From the NCBI GenBank assembly GCA_025465145.1, contig JAODNS010000003.1:1-14400 (forward strand): a DNA stretch of 14,400 nucleotides. Direction: 5' to 3'. Positions 7,196 through 14,087 of the stretch are shown here, piece by piece. The stretch comes from Frankiales bacterium. GTDB taxonomy: Bacteria; Actinomycetota; Actinomycetes; Mycobacteriales; SCTD01. A model generated the notes under the pieces. The model had not been told where the DNA came from. It saw only the letters and a program-made list of their open reading frames with translations, and did no database searches. How positions within the stretch are numbered: the stretch's first letter is position 1; every line of letters starts with the position of its first letter. Made by a program: the position numbers and the translations under genes.

Positions 7196-8293
7196 TCAGG
7201 CGGGCAGCGCGCGACCGAAGGCCGGGCGGCTGGTCGTGCCGCGCTGGCGGTCGGCCAGCGCCCGCGAGAGCCGGCTCGGCTTGGTGGACGCCGCGGGAAC
7301 GGTCGGGTCGCCCATGATCAGCGACAGCAGGACGAGCACGGCCGCCAGCAGGATGCCGCCGAGCCAGAACGCGGTCGTCGGCTGCAGAGACTCGAGCGAG
7401 ACCGGGACGGCAGCGGTGTTGGCCGGCGCCGTCACCGGCGCGGCGACGGGAGCGGCGGCCGGAGCGGGCGCGGGCGCGGCGTCCGTGACGACGGGCGGGC
7501 TGACGGCGCCGAAACCGGCGTCCGCGGGCGGGGCCGGGATGCTGCCGCCGGTGAAGCCGCCGCCGAGGTCAGTCGTACCCGAGCCGACGTCGACCTGCGG
7601 CGTCGAGACGACGGGCGGCAGGACGTCGGTCGCGGCCGGGGTGTAGGTCAGGGCGAGCTTCGCGGTCTTGGCCGGGCCGAAGACGACCTGGAACGGCGCG
7701 GTGGCCGCACCCTCGGAGGCGGTCAGCGCCACGCCGTCGTTGGCCTCGTCGACCCACTTCTGCGCGAGCCCGGTGATGTCGAGCTCGTACGACTTGCCGT
7801 CCGCGCTGATCTTCGCCGGCTTGGACGAGTAGACGTCGCACTTGCGGGCGGGAGCGTCCTGGATGGCCGTGCCGTCGTCCCCGCCGAAGCCCTCGTCACC
7901 GGACATGCACCCGCGGACCTTCACCGGGTCCTGTCCGTAGCTCATGTTGTTGGCATCGTTCGGGACGGTCGGCAGCGTCAGCAGCGCCTTCGTCACGGTG
8001 CTGCCGGGGAGCACGTCGAACACGTCGAACAAGAGGAAGGACACCTTGTCCTCCCGGCCGGCCTGCCCGGCGACTGCCAGGTTCCCAGCCTCGACCCGGT
8101 CCGCGGCCAGGTTGGTGACGTTCGGCGGGGCCTGGGGGGACTCGTCGGGCTTGCGGATGCCCTCGGCGTAGAAGTAGGCGCCGGTCGTGGGCGTCAGGGA
8201 GGTGTCAGCTGCCATGGCCGGGCTGACGCCGAGGAACGGGACTGTTGCGCCCGCGATCGCGACCGCACCGAGGAACCGCAGGACCTTGCTCAC
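7196..8293 (-). CDS. secreted surface protein, C-terminally membrane-anchored, DNRLRE-like ectodomain (tentative)
   Basis: I choose GTG 8293 as start, giving 365 residues, because GGGAGG sits 6 nt upstream and the product opens directly with a signal peptide. An ATG at 8344 would add 17 residues that do not fit a signal sequence. Residues 1-28 form the signal peptide, with likely cleavage at AMA|AD. Residues about 30-220 look like a beta-sandwich. Phrases such as SFLLFDVFDVLPGSTVTKALLTL (85-107) and ELDITGLAQKWVDEANDGVAL (170-190) recall DNRLRE/CBM96-like surface domains. C129 and C152 may form a disulfide. A Pro/Ala/Gly stalk (about 221-300) leads to one membrane span (307-327) and a basic cytoplasmic tail of about 38 residues. 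There is no LPXTG motif. Its position just before the binding lipoprotein suggests co-expression. The domain assignment rests on pattern memory only. Confidence 0.78.
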   Translation of the reverse strand: MSKVLRFLGAVAIAGATVPFLGVSPAMAADTSLTPTTGAYFYAEGIRKPDESPQAPPNVTNLAADRVEAGNLAVAGQAGREDKVSFLLFDVFDVLPGSTVTKALLTLPTVPNDANNMSYGQDPVKVRGCMSGDEGFGGDDGTAIQDAPARKCDVYSSKPAKISADGKSYELDITGLAQKWVDEANDGVALTASEGAATAPFQVVFGPAKTAKLALTYTPAATDVLPPVVSTPQVDVGSGTTDLGGGFTGGSIPAPPADAGFGAVSPPVVTDAAPAPAPAAAPVAAPVTAPANTAAVPVSLESLQPTTAFWLGGILLAAVLVLLSLIMGDPTVPAASTKPSRLSRALADRQRGTTSRPAFGRALPA

Positions 8294-8394
8294 GACCGAC
8301 CTCCCAGTCCGCGGGCAGGCATGCCCGGGTGTTGGTTTCGCCACAGTTGCGCCAACTCCTGCACAACAGGCGCACAGAGAACGACAGCCGCCAT
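8290..8394 (-). CDS. possible 34-codon leader peptide before the surface-protein gene
   Basis: An ATG at 8394 opens a 34-codon frame (begins MAAVVLCAPVVQELAQLW). Its TGA overlaps the GTG start of the surface-protein gene as GTGA, which would allow coupled translation. GGGGA lies about 8 nt before the ATG, inside a palindrome. Against it, only about 22 of 34 codons end in G or C, well below the neighbouring genes, and no family is recognisable. It could be an upstream regulatory peptide or chance. Confidence 0.25.
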   Translation of the reverse strand: MAAVVLCAPVVQELAQLWRNQHPGMPARGLGGRS

Positions 8395-8410
8395 TGTGGG
8401 GTTCCCCACA
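8395..8410. promoter_or_regulatory. 16-bp perfect-arm palindrome (possible operator or RNA hairpin)
   Basis: TGTGGGG (8395-8401) and CCCCACA (8404-8410) are exact inverted copies separated by TT. The element lies in the 136-nt gap between the caspase-like gene (stop at 8430) and the surface-protein gene (start at 8293), and touches the ATG of the possible leader peptide. As DNA it could bind a dimeric regulator. As RNA it forms a 6-7 bp hairpin that would hide a GGGGA ribosome site. There is no T-tract, so a classical terminator is less likely. Confidence 0.5.
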
Positions 8411-8429
8411 TCCGCGCGTCCAGGCAGGG

Positions 8430-9419
8430 TCAGGCGGGCGGGGCGTCCAGCGTCCAGCCGCGCACCTCGTCGCCGGCCACCTGCGGGGTCTGCGGCCCGT
8501 ACGGGCGCTGTCCGCGGGTGATCGCGTGCGCGTAGTAGCTGGCGTACCGCAGCGCCTCGCCAGCCGTCACGCGACCGTTCTTGTCGGCGTCCGCGGCGCC
8601 CTGTCCGGTGCCGATGTCGAACAGCAGGCCGGTCCAGACCGACTCGCCCCACTGCGGGTACTCGTACGACTTCTGCGCGGCCGTCGAGCTGCCCGAGAAC
8701 AGCACGCGGCTGCTCGGCAGCGAGCCCATGAAGCCGCCCGCCTCGCAGCCCGCGATGTCCACCCAGAGCTTGCCGGTGCCGCGGGACAGGATGCTCGCGA
8801 CCTCGCTGTCCGGCACGAACGCGCGGTCCACCGGCCAGAGCTTCTCGGTGGAGCCGCTCTGCTTCACGTGGCCGGAGTAGTGGAAGAGCGTGAACGTGCC
8901 GGGCGTGCTCTTGCCCGCGAGCCAGGCGAGGCCGCTGCGGACGGCCGAGCCGGTCGCCTGCGCGTCGGTGACCATCCGGATGTTCTGCGGCAGCCAGCCG
9001 TTCTGCTCGAGCATCCCGGCGATCAAGCGCACGTCGTTGGCCGCGCCGATCGTGTCGTGCGTGGGCGAGCGGTAGTCGGTGACGCCGACGAGGAACGCGT
9101 ACCGGTCCTCGGGCGCGGCCGTGCGGGCCGGCGGCGGGTCGTACTGCGGTCCCGGCGGCGGGCCGAGCTCGGGCACTCCCGCGGTCGCGCGCTTGCGCAC
9201 GGGAGCGGGCGCCTTGCGGCCAGGGACGTACGTCGTCGTGGGTACGGGTACCGCCGTGGTCACCGTCTCGTCGCTCTGCACCGTTGGCGTCTCCGCGTAC
9301 GCGACCTGGCGGGTGTCGTAGCCGCGGATGCTCCACGCGCCGACGAGGCCGGCGAGAAGCACCAGTGCGCCGGCCCACGCGGTCGCCTCGGCGAGCCAGC
9401 GGGGTGGACGACGGGTCAT
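8430..9419 (-). CDS. membrane-anchored caspase-fold (peptidase C14-like) protein with EF-hand-type loop
   Basis: The protein has 329 residues from ATG 9419, with GGAG 5 nt upstream; longer in-frame starts run into metB. A basic N-terminus (TRRPPRW) and one membrane span (about 13-30) imply that the rest faces outward. A Thr/Pro/Val-rich spacer (about 40-104) precedes the caspase-like domain. This opens with DRYAFLVGVTDY (105-116), has the histidine of FHYSGH (H184) and the cysteine of AGCEAGGF (C225), so the catalytic pair is present. Caspase-like proteins usually read D-x-C at this site; here it is A-G-C, with an Asp four places back (D221), so cleavage specificity may differ. Residues 277-288 (DADKNGRVTAGE) match a canonical 12-residue EF-hand calcium loop, a trait seen after the catalytic domain in many bacterial caspase-like proteins. 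The gene begins 37 nt after metB ends, probably on the same transcript. Fold confidence is high; substrate unknown. Confidence 0.85.
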   Translation of the reverse strand: MTRRPPRWLAEATAWAGALVLLAGLVGAWSIRGYDTRQVAYAETPTVQSDETVTTAVPVPTTTYVPGRKAPAPVRKRATAGVPELGPPPGPQYDPPPARTAAPEDRYAFLVGVTDYRSPTHDTIGAANDVRLIAGMLEQNGWLPQNIRMVTDAQATGSAVRSGLAWLAGKSTPGTFTLFHYSGHVKQSGSTEKLWPVDRAFVPDSEVASILSRGTGKLWVDIAGCEAGGFMGSLPSSRVLFSGSSTAAQKSYEYPQWGESVWTGLLFDIGTGQGAADADKNGRVTAGEALRYASYYAHAITRGQRPYGPQTPQVAGDEVRGWTLDAPPA

Positions 9420-9456
9420 GACGGCTCCAACGCGGACGAGCTCGGGAGGTGACGCG

Positions 9457-10656
9457 TCAGACGGAGGCGAGCGCCGCGGACAGGTCCTCGAGGAGGTCAT
9501 CGGCAGTCTCGATGCCGACACTGAGCCGGACGAGGTCGGCGGGCACCTCCAGCTGGGATCCCGCCACCGAGGCGTGCGTCATCCGGCCGGGGTGCTCGAT
9601 GAGCGACTCGACGCCGCCGAGCGACTCGCCGAGCGTGAAGACGCGCGTCGCCTTGCACACGTCGAGCGCCGCCTGCTCGCCGCCGGCGAGCCGGAAGCTG
9701 ACCATGCCACCGAAGTCCTTCATCTGCTTCGCGGCGACCTCGTGGCCCGGGTGCTCGGCAAGCCCGGGGTAGAGCACCTCCGCCACCTCGTCGGACGACT
9801 GCAGCAGCTCCACCACGCGCTGGGCGTTGGCGCAGTGCCGGTCCATCCGCACGCCGAGCGTCTTGGCGCCGCGCAGCACCAGCCAGGCGTCGAACGCGCC
9901 GGGTACGCCGCCCATGGCGTTCTGGCTGTACGCGAGCTCGTCGCCGAAGCCGCTGTCGGCCGTCACCAGCGCGCCGCCAACCACGTCGCTGTGGCCGCCG
10001 AGGTACTTGGTCGTCGAGTGCACGACGACGTCGGCGCCGAGGGCGAGTGGCTGCTGGAGGTACGGGCTGGCGAACGTGTTGTCGACGACCAGTCGCGCGC
10101 CGCCGTCCGCGGCGATCTGCGCCAGCCCGGCGATGTCGGCGATGTTGAGCAGCGGGTTGGTGGGCGTCTCGCACCAGATGAGGGCCGTCTCCGGGCGCAC
10201 CGCGGCGCGGACGGCGTCCAGGTCGCCCAGCGCGACCGGCGTGTAGTCGACGCCCCAGCGGGCGAGCACGCCGGCGAACAGCCGGTACGTCCCGCCATAG
10301 GCGTCGTCGGGGATCACCACGTGCGCCCCCGGCTTCGTCACCGTGCGGAGCAGGCAGTCCTCCGCGGCGAGGCCGCTGGCGAAGGCGAGGCCGGTGCGGC
10401 CGCCCTCCAGCGCGGCGAGGCAGGACTCGAGCGCCGTCCGGGTCGGGTTGCCACTGCGGCTGTACTCGTACCCCTTGTGCAGCCCGACCTCCGACTGCAC
10501 GAACGTGGACGTCTGGTAGATCGGCACGACCACCGCGCCGGTCGTCGGGTCCGGGTCCTGCCCGGCGTGGATCGCCAGGGTCTCGAAGCCGAACCCGCCG
10601 TCCGCCCAGCGGTCGGCTTCGCCGTGGACGTCACTGCCGAAGTCGTCGACGCTCAT
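9457..10656 (-). CDS. metB: cystathionine gamma-synthase / gamma-lyase family PLP enzyme (MetB-type)
   Basis: This 399-residue Cys/Met-metabolism PLP enzyme would act in transsulfuration, joining O-acyl-homoserine and cysteine to cystathionine, or cleaving cystathionine to cysteine. Visible signatures are the opening ETLAIHAGQDPDPTTGAVV (25-43), YEYSRSGNPTR (63-73), the ring-stacking tyrosine in DDAYGGTYR (Y120), the PLP-nitrogen aspartate in VDNTF (D192) and the Schiff-base lysine in HSTTKYLGGHSD (K217). The ATG at 10656 has no proper ribosome site, because the G-run abuts the start codon. TACCGT lies 6 nt upstream, which suits a leaderless transcript. Synthase and lyase activities cannot be told apart by eye. 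With cbs next door, a reverse-transsulfuration lyase role is plausible. Confidence 0.92.
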   Translation of the reverse strand: MSVDDFGSDVHGEADRWADGGFGFETLAIHAGQDPDPTTGAVVVPIYQTSTFVQSEVGLHKGYEYSRSGNPTRTALESCLAALEGGRTGLAFASGLAAEDCLLRTVTKPGAHVVIPDDAYGGTYRLFAGVLARWGVDYTPVALGDLDAVRAAVRPETALIWCETPTNPLLNIADIAGLAQIAADGGARLVVDNTFASPYLQQPLALGADVVVHSTTKYLGGHSDVVGGALVTADSGFGDELAYSQNAMGGVPGAFDAWLVLRGAKTLGVRMDRHCANAQRVVELLQSSDEVAEVLYPGLAEHPGHEVAAKQMKDFGGMVSFRLAGGEQAALDVCKATRVFTLGESLGGVESLIEHPGRMTHASVAGSQLEVPADLVRLSVGIETADDLLEDLSAALASV

Positions 10657-10896
10657 CCCCCGACGGTACGACGCCGGCGCGGCTGGGCCAGGACGGCCGC
10701 GAGCGAGCGGTGGGCCACCTCCAGTCCGGGAGCGAGAGCACGGGGTAGTCGACCCCCTCGCTCACGACGTGGACCAGCCGCGGCAGTGGGGCGTGGGCGA
10801 CGGCGGGGGGGCACCCGCCCCTGGGGGACCTGTGCGCCGGGTCCCGCTCGCCGTCCTGACCGTTGCCGCCGCGCTTGACGGGTCCGGGCGCCGGCC
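10657..10896. other. 240-bp cbs-metB intergenic region, no convincing gene
   Basis: No gene is supported here. A TANNNT element (TACCGT, complement of 10663-10668) precedes metB. On the plus strand G-runs at 10788-10791, 10795-10797 and a G7 at 10805-10811 could form a G-quadruplex. GGCGGG (10802-10807) and CCCGCC (10814-10819) make a small GC hairpin about 80 nt past the cbs stop, without a T-tract. In mycobacteria, as I recall, this spot between cbs and metB holds a pra gene. Nothing like it is visible here. Confidence 0.6.
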
Positions 10897-12270
10897 TCAG
10901 GCGTGGGTGAGGAAGCCGAGCACGTCCTGCCGCGTGATGACGCCGGTCGGGCGTCCGTCGGCCACGACCACCGCGGCGTCGGCCGTCTCCAGCGCGGCCA
11001 TCGCCGCCTGCACCGACTCGCCCGCCCCGACCAGTGGGAGCGGCGGCGAGAGGTGGTCGGCGAGCCGGTCGGCGAGCTGCGCCTTGCCGGTGAACAGCGC
11101 GTCCAGCAGGTACCGGTCGTGGACGGCGCCGACGATCTCTGCCGTCATGACGGGCGGCTCGGCCCGCACGACCGGCATCTGCGAGACCCCGTACTCGCGC
11201 AGGATGTCAATCGCCTCGCGGACCGTCTCGGTCGGGTGCGTGTGCACGAACGACGGCAGCGAGCCGGTCGTGGTCTTGCGCGCCATGACGTCGCCGACGG
11301 TCTGGCCGCCCTCGGCCTGGAGGAAGCCGTAGTCGGCCATCCACTCGTCGTTGAAGATCTTGCTCAGGTAGCCCTTGCCGCTGTCCGGCAGCAGCACGAC
11401 GACGACCCCGTCCGGTCCCGCCTCCGCCGCCACGCGCAGCGCGGCCACGACGGCCATGCCGCACGAGCCGCCGACCAGCAGGCCCTCCTCGCGGGCCAGC
11501 CGGCGGGTCATCGCGAACGAGTCCCGGTCGCTCACCGCGAGGATCCCGTCCGGGATCGAGCCGTCGTAGGTGGTCGGCCAGAAGTCCTCGCCCACGCCCT
11601 CCACGAGGTACGGCCGGCCGTCTCCGCCGGAGTAGACCGAGCCGACCGGGTCGGCGCCGTAGACCTTCACCGCGCCGTTGCTGACCTCCTTGAGGTACCG
11701 CCCGCAGCCGCCGAGCGTGCCGCCGGTGCCGGCGCCGGCGACGAAGTGCGTGATCCGGCCGTCGGTCTGCTTCCAGATCTCCGGTCCGGTGCCCTCGTAG
11801 TGCGATCTCGGGTTGGCGGGATTGGAGTACTGGTCCGGCTTCCAGGCGCCCGGGATCTCCTTCGCGAGCCGGTCGCTGTCGGAGTAGTACGAGCGGGGGT
11901 CCTCCGGGTCGACGGCGGTCGGGCAGACCTCGACGCGCGCGCCGTTCGCCCGGAGCACGTCGATCTTGTCCTTCGCGACCTTGTCGGGGCAGACGAAGAC
12001 GCAGGAGTACCCCTTCTTCTGCGCGACGAGGGCGAGGCCGACGCCGGTGTTGCCGCTCGTCGGCTCGACGATCGTGCCGCCGGGCAGCAGCGCGCCCGAC
12101 CGCTCGGCGTCCTCCACCATCGCCAGCGCGATGCGGTCCTTCACCGAGCCGCCGGGGTTGAAGTACTCGACCTTCGCGAGCACCTGCGCCGCGATCCCCT
12201 CCGTCACCCGGTTCAGCCGCACCAGCGGTGTGTTGCCGACCAGGTCGATCATGTGCTCGCTCACCTGCAT
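10897..12270 (-). CDS. cbs: cystathionine beta-synthase
   Basis: A cytoplasmic PLP enzyme, 457 residues, that condenses serine (or O-acetylserine) with homocysteine to give cystathionine. The catalytic domain (1-320) opens with MIDLVGNTPLVRLNRV (7-22) and has the PLP lysine in GGSVKDR (K44), the substrate loop EPTSGNTG (69-76) and the phosphate-binding loop GAGTGGTLGG (179-188). The C-terminal part holds two CBS-domain repeats (about 325-385 and 400-456), each ending in a typical phrase (MTAEIVGAVHDRYLL and PTGVITRQDVLGFL). These may bind an adenosyl regulator, as in other cystathionine beta-synthases. The tandem CBS domains distinguish it from plain cysteine synthases. No ribosome site precedes the ATG; TAGCCT lies 7 nt upstream, suggesting leaderless translation. 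It is divergent from the hydrolase gene at 12324. Confidence 0.95.
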   Translation of the reverse strand: MQVSEHMIDLVGNTPLVRLNRVTEGIAAQVLAKVEYFNPGGSVKDRIALAMVEDAERSGALLPGGTIVEPTSGNTGVGLALVAQKKGYSCVFVCPDKVAKDKIDVLRANGARVEVCPTAVDPEDPRSYYSDSDRLAKEIPGAWKPDQYSNPANPRSHYEGTGPEIWKQTDGRITHFVAGAGTGGTLGGCGRYLKEVSNGAVKVYGADPVGSVYSGGDGRPYLVEGVGEDFWPTTYDGSIPDGILAVSDRDSFAMTRRLAREEGLLVGGSCGMAVVAALRVAAEAGPDGVVVVLLPDSGKGYLSKIFNDEWMADYGFLQAEGGQTVGDVMARKTTTGSLPSFVHTHPTETVREAIDILREYGVSQMPVVRAEPPVMTAEIVGAVHDRYLLDALFTGKAQLADRLADHLSPPLPLVGAGESVQAAMAALETADAAVVVADGRPTGVITRQDVLGFLTHA

Positions 12271-12323
12271 GGCCGCGAGGCTACGGCGATAGGCTGGTTA
12301 CCCACGAGTAGCGAGGGGGCGGC
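12271..12323. promoter_or_regulatory. divergent promoter region between cbs and the MBL-fold gene
   Basis: Only 53 nt separate the two start codons. On the minus strand TAGCCT (complement of 12278-12283) is placed so that transcription would begin at or beside the cbs ATG. On the plus strand TAGGCT (12290-12295) fits a -10 element, followed by the ribosome site GAGGGGG (12313-12319), 4 nt before ATG 12324. No good -35 is visible on either side. The two elements are only 6 nt apart, so the promoters would compete. Confidence 0.4.
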
Positions 12324-13025
12324 ATGGCGGCGGTGCAGCTCGCGCCCGGTCTCTGGCGCATCCCCACGACGCCGTTCGACCTCGTCAACTCGTTCCTGCT
12401 GGCCGACGACGACGGCTCGCTGACGCTCGTCGACGCCGGCCTCAAGGGCGCCGACAAGAAGGTCCTCGCCGCGCTGGCCGGCATCGGCCGGGCGCCGCAG
12501 GACGTGCAGCGGATCGTCCTCACGCACGCGCACCGCGACCACGCCGGCGGCCTCGCCGCGGCGCAGGCCGCCACCGGCGCGGCGGTGTCCAGCCATGACC
12601 GCGACGCCACGTACCTCCGTACGGGCAAGCCGCCCCAGCTGGACCAGTCCAGGACACGTGGCCGGCTGCTCAACCGGACGCGCGGCAGCTTCGCCAAGAC
12701 GGAGGTGGCGTCCACGTTCCAGGACGGCGAGCTGCTGCCGGTCGGCGGCGGCCTACGCGTCGTGCACACGCCCGGTCACACGCCCGGCCACGTCTCGCTG
12801 CTGCACGAGCCCAGCAGCACCCTCATCACCGGCGACTCGGTGTTCAACGTGCGCGGGCTGCGGTACGCGCCGGCGTCCTTCTGCACCGACGTCCGGCTCT
12901 CGCGCGAGACGGCGGACCGGCTGGCCGACCTCGACTACGACCGCGTCGCGTTCACGCACGGCGCCCACATCGACCGCGGCGGCCGCGAGGCGGTGCGCGC
13001 CTTCCTGCGCGGGCGGCCCCGGTGA
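12324..13025 (+). CDS. metallo-beta-lactamase-fold hydrolase
   Basis: A cytoplasmic protein of 233 residues with the full MBL metal site: THAHRDH (H68, H70, D72, H73), a PGHTPGH histidine (H152 or H156), the bridging aspartate in TGDSV (D171) and a final histidine in THGAHI (H212 or H215). The opening VQLAPGLWRIPTTPFDLVNSFLL (4-26) resembles the glyoxalase-II-like branch. The ribosome site GAGGGGG is strong. The stop overlaps the GTG of the next gene (GTGA), so the two are translationally coupled. This branch includes thioester hydrolases and many uncharacterised members. The link to transsulfuration or to the neighbouring esterase-like gene is positional only. Confidence 0.9.
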   Translation: MAAVQLAPGLWRIPTTPFDLVNSFLLADDDGSLTLVDAGLKGADKKVLAALAGIGRAPQDVQRIVLTHAHRDHAGGLAAAQAATGAAVSSHDRDATYLRTGKPPQLDQSRTRGRLLNRTRGSFAKTEVASTFQDGELLPVGGGLRVVHTPGHTPGHVSLLHEPSSTLITGDSVFNVRGLRYAPASFCTDVRLSRETADRLADLDYDRVAFTHGAHIDRGGREAVRAFLRGRPR

Positions 13026-14053
13026 CGACGATCCCGCGGCCCGGCCGGCTGGCCCGCGTCGCTGCGGTCACCGGTGGCTCCGGCATCGGCCTGGCCGTCG
13101 CCGCAGCCGGGCTGGTCATGACAGAGGCCAAGCTGGCCCGCCGGACGATCGGCGAGCCGAGCGAGCACGCACCGGACCCGAGCGGGTCGTACGGCAAGCC
13201 GCGGCGCGGGGTGAAGCCGCTGCACCTCGCGGTGCTCGGCGACTCGAGCGCCGCCGGGCTCGGGGTCGATGACGCCGCGGAGACGCCCGGCGCGCTGCTG
13301 GCCGGGATGCTCGCGCGCGACCTCAGACGCCGCGTCGAGCTGGACGTCCAGGCCGTCACCGGCGCGCAGTCGAAGGACCTCGACATCCAGGTGCAGCGCG
13401 CGCTGCGGCACCCGGTCGACGTCGCCGTGATCATGGTCGGCGCCAACGACGTGACGCACCGCGTTCCGCCGGGCACGGCCGCTCGCTCCCTCGGACGCGC
13501 GATCGCGACCCTGCAGCAGTCCGGCGCGAAGGTCGTCGTCGGCACCTGCCCCGACCTCGGCAGCGTCGCGCCGCTGCTCCAGCCGCTGCGCAAGATCGCG
13601 CGGATCAAGAGCCGGCAGATGGCGCAGGAGCAGACGGTCGTGGCCGTGGAGGCCGGCGCCGTCGCGGTGTCGCTGGGCGACCTGCTCGGCGAGGAGTTCT
13701 CCCGCAACGAGCACCTGTGGAGCCCGGACCGGTTCCACCCGTCGCCGGCCGGCTACCTGCGCGTCGTGAGCGCACTGCTGCCGTCGGCGCTGCAGGCGCT
13801 CGGGGTCGAGGTGGCGGGCATCGAGGTCGTACGGGACAGCGTCCAGGACATCGACGTCGCCGCCGCCGTCGCGGCCAGCACGCCCGGCCTCGAGGTCGAG
13901 ACGCTGCCCGGCGGCGAGGGCGCGGCCTCCGCCGGGCCGGGCCGCCTCGCCCGGCTGGTCCGCCGCGTGCCGCTCGTCGGCGACCGAGGCGCACCTGCCG
14001 CCCGTACCTCGGACGAGGACCTCGCCGTCGAGGCGCTCGCGCCCGAGGGCTAG
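13022..14053 (+). CDS. SGNH/GDSL-type hydrolase with N-terminal hydrophobic anchor
   Basis: The protein has 343 residues from GTG 13022, inside the end of the MBL gene. Residues about 15-34 are hydrophobic (GIGLAVAAAGLVM) after a basic start, so it is probably anchored in or exported across the membrane. The four SGNH blocks are visible: GDSSAAG (S75), the glycine in AVTGAQS (G114), VGANDVTH (N142) and DRFHPSPAGY (D236, H239). An ester or acyl substrate at the envelope is likely. After about residue 265 there is an Ala/Gly/Glu-rich tail of about 78 residues with a basic patch (RLARLVRRVP), outside the catalytic core. In M. tuberculosis the cbs region carries a comparable protein (Rv1075c, from memory). 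The start is supported by the GTGA overlap. Confidence 0.88.
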   Translation: MTTIPRPGRLARVAAVTGGSGIGLAVAAAGLVMTEAKLARRTIGEPSEHAPDPSGSYGKPRRGVKPLHLAVLGDSSAAGLGVDDAAETPGALLAGMLARDLRRRVELDVQAVTGAQSKDLDIQVQRALRHPVDVAVIMVGANDVTHRVPPGTAARSLGRAIATLQQSGAKVVVGTCPDLGSVAPLLQPLRKIARIKSRQMAQEQTVVAVEAGAVAVSLGDLLGEEFSRNEHLWSPDRFHPSPAGYLRVVSALLPSALQALGVEVAGIEVVRDSVQDIDVAAAVAASTPGLEVETLPGGEGAASAGPGRLARLVRRVPLVGDRGAPAARTSDEDLAVEALAPEG

Positions 14054-14056
14054 CGT
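14051..14056 (+). promoter_or_regulatory. possible -10 element for the thiolase gene
   Basis: TAGCGT overlaps the stop codon of the SGNH gene and lies 31 nt before the thiolase ATG, leaving a short leader with the ribosome site GAGGAG. No clear -35 is visible 17 nt upstream, so this is a weak call. Read-through from the SGNH gene is the alternative. Confidence 0.25.
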
Positions 14057-14087
14057 TCTGGAGCAACACAGACCTGAGGAGAAGTCC

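Noticed and set aside
8311..8330. CGGGCA/TGCCCG inverted repeat near the surface-protein start
   Set aside because: It is only 6 bp per arm in GC-rich DNA and is less striking than the 16-bp palindrome at 8395.
8294..8344. Upstream ATG start for the surface protein
   Set aside because: It would bury the strong GGGAGG site and place 17 polar residues before the signal peptide. GTG 8293 fits better.
6630..8521. Plus-strand frames rich in PPVEPP, antisense to the Gly/Thr stalk
   Set aside because: The Pro/Val repeat is the antisense image of the Gly/Thr/Ser codons. The sense protein has a lipobox and a binding domain.
9420..9521. Upstream ATG start for the caspase-like protein
   Set aside because: The added 34 residues overlap the end of metB and are Ser/Pro/Arg-rich, while ATG 9419 has GGAG and opens on the membrane anchor.
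10769..11332. Plus-strand frame across the cbs-metB gap
   Set aside because: Most of it is antisense to cbs, and the intergenic part has no ribosome site or recognisable motif.
9457..12270. A riboswitch (SAM-type) upstream of the sulfur genes
   Set aside because: The cbs leader is at most 53 nt, and no conserved stem set is visible before metB.
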